Below, one piece after another: positions 36,401 to 48,400 of a DNA stretch of 64,000 nucleotides. The stretch covers positions 13,250,679 to 13,314,678 of the forward strand of contig CM028923.1 in the NCBI GenBank assembly GCA_016801845.1, written 5' to 3'. Under the pieces are notes generated by a model. The model had not been told where the DNA came from. It did no database searches and saw nothing but the letters and a program-made list of their open reading frames with translations. Numbering within the stretch: position 1 is the first letter of the stretch; every line of letters starts with the position of its first letter. This DNA comes from Polydactylus sextarius. Its lineage: Eukaryota; Chordata; Actinopteri; Polynemidae. The position numbers and the translations under genes were made by a program.

Positions 36401-39400
36401 GATTTCAGCTGCAGCCCTGAGGTGGAAAATAAGCTCACAAAATCAGAAAATGGGTCAGAAATGGTGGATACAATGAAGGCAGAACAAAGCTGTTGAGGAA
36501 CAAGCAGCTGAAGACGTCCTATGTGCTTCAATGCTGCATTAACTGTATTTGAAATTATGCAAGGAAAAGGTCGGCCAAACAGTAAAACGTCTCCATTTAT
36601 ATTTGACCATATAATCATGACAGCGCTCTTTAAACCAGATGTTGAAGTCTTTAGGCTCTTGACACAAATGAAGGGTTTATATTTTCTCATCTACACTCAA
36701 AGTTCAATGGAGGTTCACTTGAACTGCAGGCACGTACAAACTGGGGGAGCCTAACCATCAACCCGTGCCGGGGCCTCAGATCGCTGTTTATGTAAGCAGG
36801 CTCCGACGGGTCAGAGAGAGTAAAGTGATTCCTCCCTCGACACCACAGACAGGAGATTACAAAGGAGCGCGTTAGATGAGGTTAAAAACATCATGGTTCC
36901 TCAGCTGAAGAGCTGTCAGAAGGATGAAAAGTGCCTGAAACCCACACGTCACATATGGTGGGAGCTGCCATTTCTGTCGGAAAGTCCTGAAACAGGCGCT
37001 CACGCTCACGACGCAGCAATTATTAAGGAGTGAGTGAGCTGCTGTTTTTTTTTATTATTTTTTTTTATTCTGCTCGGTAGTACACACGGAAAATGAACAA
37101 ATGGATGAAGCACGAGAACAACTAAAAACGATGCTGTTCAAAAGTGATGATTTGCAGCTTTTTCGGAATCACACTAGATGTTTGCAATGTTTGTTTAGCG
37201 CGCTAGCCTGCCTACATTTGCTAATAGGCACTAAACATAAAGTAGGCTGATGAGAATTTTGCAGGAGCATAAAAAGTGAAAGAAACATTAAGCATTAACG
37301 ATGAACATCCTGAGTGTCCGAACCAAATTTTGTGAAAACTCGCCTTCATTTATTAAAACCACAGCTGTGATCATGGAAGCATTAGAGGAAAGTGGAGATC
37401 ACAGTTGGAATTCATCCTCTGGGAACCATGAACGTCTTTCAAATTTCACAGCAGACCACCATGTAGCTGTTGGAATATTTTAGTTTGGATCAAAATGGTG
37501 TCATGCTGTTAGTCTGGCTTAACTAGAGTTACTGACTTGTGGTTAAATGTTGCCGCCAACCAGTACAGTTGAGGGTTATTAGCTGTTATATTTATGAAAA
37601 AAAAATGGTCAAAAATATGTTATGTGAAATCACAGTGGCCTTGACCTTCAGTCACAAAAGTCTGATCAATTCATACTTGAATCCAACTGAATGTTTGTGC
37701 TAAATTTGAAAGAATTCCCACAAGGTTCATTCACAAAAAATGGACAAACTAATGGATAACCCAAAAACATAATGTCACGGGTGCAGGGGAATAATTAATC
37801 AATAATAAAACTAAAGGTTTACCGGTAATAGTGTCACACATCCAGACAGACATGTCATTCTATGTTGCTCTCTCACACCTTTAACTCGCCATGTGCTCCT
37901 CATGGGAAAACCTGGCTGTGGCTCCTGTAGTTGCTATGCAACACCATCGCAACTCACTTGTTAACTTTTAACTTTATAATTAACTTCCAGTTACAACGAC
38001 CCACAGTGCTCTGCTCCTGACAAACATCAAGACGATTTGCATAAGTGTATGTGATTAGAAACGTGATGCTGCCGTCACTTCACGCTCATTTGTATGTATG
38101 TAGACAACTGGACAAGAACCAACTGTGCGCTAACGTCCCAGACTGAGCTGCTGAACAAAACCTACAATAGACAAGTCCTTGGGGGGAGAAAGCCAAACTC
38201 CCTGTGCTGTCAGGAACATGAAGCAGCACGTCTCTGAATTGAAACAACGGAGAACGACACCAGATTCAAGGCGCACACATTGACTTAACGACAGCTGTGA
38301 TAGCCGTGGGGCAAAAGAGAAGCGTGAAAGAAGTCATTTCTCACAAGTAGACGTCTTCACACAAGAACAGACCTGTCTGTAGTCAAAGGGACGAATATCC
38401 ACGTGGTAAATGATCCATGTTCCAACAAACATTAAACAGTGTAACGTCACCAAACCTTTGCTCTTTGAAGACGACTGCACAGGGAGCAGGTCAAACACGG
38501 CACAGCACCTCTGTGGAAAAAAAACTCACAAAACACATCTCACGCAGCTTTTTAAAACAAGTGAAAACATCCCCCTGGGTTCAGTTTCCTTTTTTTCTCC
38601 CAATAAGCTCGGGTCAAAGACATCTTACCCTCCGTTCCCATTAGCTGAGCAATGAGGCGTTAAATTAAATGCCTTCCACAAACGAGAACTCCCCGCTCAC
38701 CTCCTGCAATTAGCAGCTTCCAAACAGAAAGGCAATTCTTCCACATGAACAGAAAAAAGTGAGAGCAGCCACGCTGAAGCTAACAGAAACTCACAGCAGA
38801 CACACACACACGACAAAGCAGCAGGGCTCATTTAGACAAAATTCTATGTTTTCACTTATACATTCATCATAGTGAGACCCAGCGAGCTTCAACTTAACTC
38901 ACCCCCTCCCTCCCTCCCCTTCCCCCTCATACATACACTCCTTTAATCTACTAAAACTGGCCTGTAACTCAATCTCACTAATGTTCCAGTCTGCCAACAC
39001 AACACACTACTTTTCCTGGTAATCTTTTGTCTTCCTCTAGCTCTACACAATTCAAGCAGCAGAAAGCAGGAGAAATCAATTTCACGTGTCTGATATTTTA
39101 CTGAGATCCTCCCCAACATTTGCCAAATATACTCGTCGACTGAAGAGATACATAAAAGCTCTTGGCACGTATCACATCACAAGATCTACGATGCCAAGAA
39201 TGAACGTCCTGTTTTAATGAAGGAGGGGCAGAAACTCTGGCCTTCTACTTCACACACACACGCACGCACACAAGTGGATTGTGGGTGAATGAAAAACTAA
39301 ATGTGGACACACAAAAGCCCATCTGTCCCTGAGCGGCTGGAGAGAACAGAGGATCCAACTCTGGCTTGACTCATGGCCTAATGTTGCACTTAATGTAGGT

Positions 39401-42400
39401 GAACGGGTCAAGACGCAGTAAGGGATTTATAGACCGTGTGTAAACTGCCAAAGTGTTTCTATGGCGGGCGATGAAAACACTTCTTAACTTCTCTAATGCT
39501 GCACATCCCTGTGGCTTTAACTCCTATTTCACTCAGTGTTATTCATCCACTGCACAGACAGTGAAGCATTTGCCAACATGGGAATTAGAGCACATTTAGG
39601 AACATCACTGTTGTTTCTAGGTAAGTAGGTGGTAGATTTAAGCCTGATTTTGTTAACTGTTGTTGTGGGTTTAATCTTCTCCTCTTACGCTTAGCGTGAT
39701 TAAAAGGATATCATTCCAGAACCAGTAGAACCAGGTGGTGTACATCCAGAACTTGGTGGCCAGGTAGATTCCCAGAGGGAGAGCGCTGTGCATGGAGTGG
39801 TCGAAGAAAGCCCTGCAGACACAGAGAGAGGAGGGGATGAATATCATTGTTAGGGAATGACATCATTTGTTAAAGTTCTGTGATTTGTTTTGTTTCAACT
39901 CGTGGACAATGTACATCTGCTCACACTGACCCCGATCATGTCTGATGAAACTAAACATCATGATCTCTATCTCTGCTACATGGACACATATGTACATGTT
40001 GCCTTTTTACCGGTGGGGTTTGATTTCAGTACGATTTTATTCTGAAAGTCCTGACCAAAAACTGTGATTCATATGGTTCAACCGCAGGATGCTACTTTCA
40101 AATGTTTGCCTGGTTGTGAATATTTTTTCTTAACTCAGCTGGAGTTAAAGTATTTTGAGTTATTAAAGTACAGTGGCAGCCAACCAGTTAACCCTGGCTC
40201 CATCCTGGCACAGACTTTAACTTCATTGTTTTGGAGAGGTAGTTGTTGTTGTTGTTCAGAACTGGGTCAGACTCTGAGGCTGCACAGCAGGACGGGGACG
40301 ACAGGCTCCAGCTGCAGTTAGCTGGCTAGCTCTTTAACAGCTAACAATGGGCTCATTAGCAGCAAATGAATGTTATATCCAGGTGTGAAACTAGAAAGTT
40401 TATTAATAAATTACGTGGTATCACGAAAGTATATAAACTCACATGTAGTCAGAATTTTAGTCAGAATTGGAGGCATCTTTGACTCTAGTGTATTATCTGA
40501 AGAACTCTGGACACAGAGTCTTTTTTGAGGTCTTATTTTTGAAATTTTAGCCAGAATTTTCCTTATCCCACTATATGCTCACTCTGCTTGTCCTGCAGAT
40601 GTGAAACCTACAAACTGTCACACATAAAGATGAAAACAAACGTGACATTTAGTTTTGATGACAGCAGCAGAAACATAATGAAGTGTGACTTGATAACAAA
40701 CTGCAGCTACTCACATTGTTTTTCTCACCAGTAGGCATTCAAAGAATGTCCCTGATTATAAAGCCAATGCATTTGTTAATGTATGTTATTGTAGTCGGCA
40801 GTGACAACAAACTGTATCAGCAGGACCAGATGGCAGTAGTAACCCCACTTATTACTGAGCAAGGGTGGTAGTATCTGTGTGTGTGTGTGTGTGGATCCTT
40901 AGTCAGTGCAAGAGGAATGTTGGTAATTACATGTGTGTTTACACACAAGAATATTGCTACATGCAGTTCATACAGTTTATGTTTGTTCAGTGCGATCAGA
41001 TGCTTTTATTTTGCTAATTCTGTCGGTGCCACCTGAGGTGAAACATTTTCAGGCCACGAGCCAAATCAAGCTGAAGCATATTAACATAATCAGCTAATTA
41101 CGTATTTAGATGATGAAGTGGCGAGGAAAACAAATCAATTTAGGATGTACTTGTAAACGCATGATAAATGGAGCGATACGTGAAGTGTGACGGAGACGTA
41201 CTTGGAGAGAAACTGCACGGCGACCCAGACGCCGGCGTACATGACGCCCTTGATCAGCCACGAGTCGATATCCAGGTTGGCGATGAAACCGACCAGCCAG
41301 ATGACCACGAAGGGTGTTCCCAGCATCACCTTCTGTCTGAACTCCTGCACGAGGAGAGAGGGTAGCGGCGGGGTAAGTAATGGAAGGAGACGGGAGGGTT
41401 AACAATGTGAAGTGGAAAGACAGATTGAAGAAGGAAAAAAAGATGGCATGTATGTGGAGAGAAAAGACACGAAGATTGACAAGAGACAGATGGAAGCCGG
41501 GCAAGGGAAAGAGGAAAGATAAAAAAAAAAGAGGACATGGAAAAGAAATGGAAAATACAGATGAGACGCGAGTCAGGAGTCCCGCTGAGCATTTTGTAAC
41601 TATAAAAGGTTTTAAAATCTGTTGTAAAAGTCAAACTATGATCAATAATTCATGTCAGTTCTGGGATATAAAATACTTAAAGAATTTCCAGGAGTTTCTA
41701 TTTGAAGCTGGACTGATTGAGCTCACAGATAAGCCACAGGAAAAAGCAGATATCGAACAGACACATACATGAAATTGAATTTCTTGTTCATCTGAATCAA
41801 GTTCTACTGACTATAGCTATGCTAGTGATCTGAACTAAAAACTGAGACTAAAATCTCAATGATGCAAATCATGGTCTACAATCTACTGAATCTATGAACA
41901 CACTGACAGCATCAGAATTCTTTACATTCTTTCTCCATCTAAATTTTACCTTTATTAACTGATAATGTTGGAGCAGATTAGTGGGAAGACAACAACAGAT
42001 TGATTTAGATTTTATGCATGAATGCTTCTAAACAGAACAAAAAAAAAAAAAAAATGAAATAACAGTGAAATAACTGACCGCATGTGTTTTTCAGTCATGT
42101 GAGTAAATATCAATCAACAATCTGAAAGTTCAGCCTTAAAAAATACAACGTTAATACAACTTTGAAAACCACACCTCTGGATTGATTCTAGAAAACCAAA
42201 ATGCATCAGGACACAAAAAGTATCTTGGATCAAATTGAGACGTCAACAAGAATCTACAAAAGTCCAGTTGCCTTAGATTCAACAGTCGGATACCAGGAAA
42301 TGAATGAATGAGAATCTCTACAGACAATAGACGAGGTTCTTTATCATCAGGATGCATGTGAATACCCACCCACTGTGGTCAGACTAGACGGTAACAAAAG

Positions 42401-45400
42401 TTAACTTCCTGCTTTGTTTCCCCTATTTTCTGGTCGTGTTGTTAAATGTAACAGGTCATTTAGGAGCCTGCTTCTTCCTGTCAGACTGTCTGATTGTGGC
42501 CCTGAAAGTTTTAAACTTGAAGCTAATCACTACCTCGGATGTTCAGTCTGGACTCACTGGTCTGAGCTTGTCTGTTTGACCTGGAGCTGACAAAGAGAAT
42601 TACCCATGATCCCACTGACTCACAATTTCTTCCTGATGTTTCATTTTTAAGCAATTCCTGTCACTTCCACTGTCACTGTGAAGTGTACATGCATGTACCT
42701 TGTCCATCTTCAGTCTCTTCAGGTAGGACGGGCTGTCGTAGCCTTTGGCCTGCCGCGCTTCCTGTAAGTGATTGATCATCCACACGTTCTTCCTTTGCTT
42801 GGCGAGATCCAGCGGCGTCTCCCCCTGAAGCACAACAACAGACCGGTCTTTGCACATCCGCCATCGCAAAAACTCTAAATAAAACAACCGTGCCGCAAAA
42901 TGGAGAAGCCGCTTACCTTGATGTTCTGCGCGTCGACGTTGGCGTTGGCGTCCAGCAGCAGGCTGATGACCGTGGTGTTGCCGGCCAACACTGCCCAGTG
43001 CAGCGCCGTGTTCTTGTGATACTTGTCGCCGAGATTGACGGAGACGTTGAAGGTTAGTAGCAGCCGGGTTGGATCCACGCTGTCGCACAGAAGAGGACAT
43101 CAAATCAAACCATTAGTTTTAACACTGACAATGTATTTTTAGTCTTATTTATTTTGCATTTTGCAGTGACGGGTGTGGAAAGACGTGAACCGCTTTATAG
43201 GAGTGTTGCTGTAGAATTCGTCTGTAAGGTTTAAACTTAGTGGCAATAACAAAGAAAAAATAGAAACTGTTGGTTGTAACACTGGTCAACTTATAACAGG
43301 TTCTTCCACTGGGTGTAACTCAGTTTGGGGGAAGAAATAAAGCTCAATAAATTCAGTCAGAAAACTGATGTTTGTAATCATGTTTAACATGTGGACACAG
43401 CACTTTTTGTGCTGGAAAAACAATAATGTTATATGAAAAGTATCCATTACAGCTTTTTCCTTAATTCTAACTCCTATATTTCACACTATTAACAATAAAA
43501 TCCCCCCTCACGGATCAATACATGAAGTTATTTCAAACTATAAATAAAAATGATCGTGGAGAGAAACTGCTTATCAGGGAATATTTACATGAAGCCGAGC
43601 GGTGAGACTGTGACTTGTTTCCCTGTGTTGGCAGTTTGTCTAATGAATTATGACTTATTAATACATGAGAAGGTTGCATGTGAGGCTGCCGTCAGCATAA
43701 ACGTGCCCCGGCTTGTACCGGAGTTTCAATGGACTCTGACAGATTTTTCCAGGAACCATATATATATATATCATGTTAAAATGTATTCAGTACTTATGAC
43801 TAACAAACACACCTGTGTGTCCTGTAGGCTGCCCACATCAGAGGAGTCATGCCGTTCTGATCCATCATGTCCACGTCCTGTCACAAAGCAAAGATACAAT
43901 AAGAAACTCAAGTAGCTGAGGAACCAATGACGAGTGACAGTAGGACAAGAGAGGCAACGTGGCTCCCCCTGATGGACAGCACTGGAACACAACTCTGTCA
44001 AAGCCCAACACAAACAGGAAGATGATGATAAAACAGTTTTTCCCACCTGTCCTTTGGCAATAAGATAGGCCACGATGGAGGTGTGGCCGAACTGGGCGGC
44101 CAGGTGGACGCAGCTGCAGCCCTCGCCATCAATCAAAGATGGGTCTGCGCCATATTTCATGAGCTGCACCACCATAGATAGGTGGCCTTGTCTGGGGAGA
44201 AGGAGAACTGTTATTTTACAAGAGGGACAGAACCTTCATCTTTTATAACAGCTAGAAAAAAAATAAAAAGGACGATAAGAGGCAGGAACAAACGCACACT
44301 CGGATGCAGAATGGGTGATCAGAGTAAACTCAATAATCTCAAGATCAGGGCTGTGTACACTTGCGCTGCTATTAAACTGCTGAAATGATGTATCCTCACA
44401 TTCTGGTACAATATTGCCGTCTTGTTTTACTACTAAATGTCTCTGAGGTGATTTTTTTCATGCATTTTATTGTGTGGAGTACATAAGATATAAACTGCCC
44501 TCTCAGGACAATAACGATTTGAAAGGAAAATTGGTAAAAGTGTGGCACGTGTGTGTGTGTGTGTTTGTGTGTGTGTCACTTTCACCGCACAAAACAAGCA
44601 ATTAGCTGTGTGTGAACTTGAGCTGACAAAGCCTGCAACGCCCAGCACTTAGCTCTGGCACGTGCGAGGGAAAAGCTGAAGTCATACGGAGCAGGGGCGA
44701 CGAGGGGCTTTTAAAGGTCATTGGCAGGTGGAGAGAGGGAGGGAGGGGTGAGGTGGGGTGGGGGGTGGGGGGGGGGGGGGGGCACAGGACTCCTATGTGT
44801 CTGTGTAGCTGCGCTGGTATGGGTGCCTGTTGTCAGACCCATCAATAATTCAGGTGGAGAGAGCTTCATACTCACCCCCTCCCACCCTTCTGTCTGTGTG
44901 AGGGGGAGATCTCATGTGACCCGTCCCGCTTCACCAGATTACAGCGTGACTGAGTGATCATTACAAAGAGGGTGAAGGAAATAAAATCTACCAACATCTT
45001 ATCATCAAGATGAGATGGAGGATTAATATAATAGATTTGTGTTTGTTTAAGGAACGTGCTCTCGCCACTTTTTTGCACCACTGACCTTCCCCTGCTCGAT
45101 AACTTCACCGCTGAAGTGCACGATAAAATTATTCTAAAATCTAAAAGCCATTTTCTGGTCCAGCTGTGGACCAGGGAGGGCAGAAAGCTCTGGATAACCT
45201 CAGGTCAAATGAGGTAAAAGGTGATGATGTGGTGATGTTATCTGGTGTTACCTTGTGGCCCAATGCAGAGGTGTGGAGTTCAGGTCTCCTCCCAGCTGGT
45301 CAACTATGGCTCCCTTTGATATGTAGTACCTGCACATTCAAACACACAATTATCAGCTGTAACTTTACACTGGATCCGCCCAAAGAATTTGAACAGTATT

Positions 45401-48400
45401 TGTTAATCTAATGTGGGCGTGAGCTGTAAAACTGGTATTAGACTCAATAGACTGATTGTTAGTGTATTTTGATAGCCGATGAAGAACAGCAAGCATCCAT
45501 ACAGAGAACAGGCAAAACAAACTGCTACCTAAGAAAGGGCTATAAGAAGACTGTATCTTCAATATGAAAAACCAAACCACAAACACAAATAACACCACAA
45601 CAACACAAAACTAATCTTCCATAAGTACAGCAGCTGATGCTACACACACTTCTACTGATATAATTTCACACTGTACATGAATGTTTGCTGCCGTAGCCCA
45701 GTTGAAATATATAAACAGACAACAGATAATGTGGTGATTTTAACTGCAACATTATTATTAACACAGAATAGAAAATAGAAAATCTCAGTGTCTTCGATTG
45801 GTTCAGATCCTATCTGATAAATGTTCAGAGTGTGTAGTGTACCTCAAGTTTCAATCCTGGGAACTCTCCTATTTAACCTCTATAAGCCTTGTTTTGGCTG
45901 AAGTATGCATAATAACAGTATGTCTTACCACAGCTATGTGAATGAATGTAATGATTCACAGCTCTGACAACAAGCGACTATGCTCCAGTTGACTCACTGG
46001 GTCTGTTCATTGACCAAGGTCATGAGTGGATGAGCCCAGTTTCCTCTGATTAAACAAAGACAAACCTGAGGTAAATGTCTTTAGTGTAACTGTCCTTTTA
46101 TTTCAAGTCTAAAAAACATCAGACATCTTAATCCCATTATTGACTGATTCAAATTGAACTCCCACATCAAGTCTGTTTCAAAATCGGCCTGTTGTCATCT
46201 TAAAACAGTGCAAGAAGTAGAGGATTTGCGTCTGAACAAGATCTGGAAACATTCATCCATTCTTTCATTTCTATTATTCAGAAAACTGCTTCTAGAGTTT
46301 TAACTAAGTCCAAGAAACATGAACCCGTTACACAAGTTCTCAGATCTCAAAGATTAGACTCTAAAACACTGCTACTCTACAAGTCTGTTAATGGTTGAGA
46401 GACAAACTCCAGACATCTCAGGTCATCAGGGACTTGTTCTTTTTTTTAAATATACTTTTCTAGGCTGCTTCTTAACCTTTTTCATTTTTCTATGCTCTGT
46501 TCTTTGTATCTACTTTTATGTAAATCATTTTAAATTGAATATGCTATATAAATAAAATTGCCTTGTAGACACTATATAACAAAAAGCAAGATTCTTGCAC
46601 CGTATTCAAATCACACCATATTGTAGCAAGAGGAGTTTCTATATAAAGTAATGCAGACCTGACGAGAATAATAACAAATGCAAATGTTTCTATACACAGC
46701 ACAAAGTGTCTAAAGCTGGGATGACGAATATGGAAATTATGTTATATTATGTCTCTATCTGTGTGTCATATAAATATTAAAACTTTTGAACACTTTCCAT
46801 TCAACTCAATGGGCGTGGTTTTACTTAAAGAATTAATAACAAGTGTGAACATACAGTGTGTTTGGAGATGAATAATATTTTACCATCTTGTTAAAAGACA
46901 AAAGTTAAAAGTCATTCGAGAAAAGAAAAAAAGGATCATTAGGAAACGACAAGGTGCATTAGAGACAAAGATAAAAGTCATTCTATTTATATATTAGTAT
47001 ATGGTAGTATTTATAGTAGGACAGTAGTAGTATTTAATTCTGATTTAATGAAGGTTCACTGCTTTCATGTGCCTATCTATTTTCATCCAATTTAATTGTT
47101 AATTTTTTTTTTTTTTTTGATGTGCAATGACAAAAAAGGTTTTCTATTCTAGTCTGACTCCCATTTGCCACTGAACTTCTGATTTTCTGACCAGTATGAC
47201 AACATCCAGTCATAGATTCAGACCCAACATACACCAACCACAGCCTCAAATCACTAACTTTGAAGCTTTTGCTCCTCCCAACTTTATTCACAATAGAAAG
47301 GACTCACTTGACCAGGTCTATCCTGTTGTTGATGGCGGCCCAGTGAAGGAGGGTTACATTTTCTTTGTCTGGCTGCCGCACATCGAAGCCGGCTTCCACC
47401 AGCTCCCTGCAGCGCTCAAAGATGCCGTACCTGAGGAGGAGGAGGAGCGGAGAGAGATTAAAGGCTTCATCATAGACGAGAACACGTGCAAACACAGATA
47501 TACACTCGGTTAAATAAATAAAATCCTAGACACGCTGACAAAATGATTTTTTTAAAAATTTGAAAAAGACGCCCACACGGTCATAACTGAGCACTGACTG
47601 CGTTTCAGCGGGTCTCCCTAACCTCATATCAAAACAACATAAAACCGTTGTTGTCAAATGTAACAACAAGTCAGACAAAGCCTCTGTTGTCTCATCAGGA
47701 GGAGACGTTTCCACGCTTCTTTTCCTCCCACCAATAAATTCTCTGTCCTTCTTTCTCTGTAATTGTGAATCACTTCCTTTAGTGTGAAGCGAGTCAGAAA
47801 ACCGCAGCCAAAAACGCTGTGGTCCTTAGTTATGGATTTTGAATTTATGGCGTCTTCATGACATAAACGAGTAAACACACACTTATTTATTTATTTACTT
47901 ATGTCACAGTGTGAATTATGACACGCCAGCAGACATTATCCACTCACTGTGTGGCTTTGACGATGTCCCAGGTGCTGTAGTCGTCCACATGGTTTTTACG
48001 GCTGACGTTCTCGCTGTAGCCGTGGTTGTAATGACTCTGGGGTTTGATTTCCTGATAAGAAAAACAAACAGACATAAAGATAAGTTAAATCAGTCAGGTC
48101 CTGTGACTTCATTAACTCGTCACTGTCATATCCCCTGAGAAAACATGAATGTAATAAAAAAAATAAATAACTTGGCAGATAACGAAAGTCGATAATGAAA
48201 ATAACAATTACTTTTGCTCTTAGTGAAGCCAGTCAGCATGTCTGCCACAGAACCACAGGACCCAGCCTCCGGGTGATGTGGTGCATTTAATGTTCATATA
48301 AATAGCCGATGAGGCGGCAGGACTGAGACAAAGGGAGTCTTGTCCAAATCCCTGCTGCTGTTGAAGATCTGATCTGACACACAGATGTGGCGACTGCACT

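Larger units (their letters stand above)
34187..39711 (-). other. zdhhc17: zdhhc17 intron 10: U12-type AT-AC intron
   Basis: In transcript sense the exon ends TGGAATG and the intron begins ATATCCTTTT (39711 downward), the U12 donor consensus. The 3' end has the U12 branch sequence TTCCTTAAC (34206-34198), then TGTCACTGTAC; the intron ends in AC at 34187, about 12 bases after the branch A. Joining G to AT gives WFWNDLPFATVHVPFL, which aligns residue for residue, without a gap, with the ZDHHC17 family. No AG lies between the branch site and the exon. The 5.5-kb intron also carries two interspersed repeats (near 35200-35515 and 37190-37505). Confidence 0.9.

Noticed and set aside
39689..39711. 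Extending zdhhc17 exon 10 to the nearby GT donor as the main model
   Set aside because: It needs a weak acceptor and inserts about 20 residues absent from the family; the AT-AC borders fit exactly. Kept only as a possible alternative form.
41326..41772. Open frames of 102-130 codons near zdhhc17 exon 9
   Set aside because: They extend from the exon's antisense or from a purine-rich intron tract; Lys/Arg-rich composition reflects the base bias.
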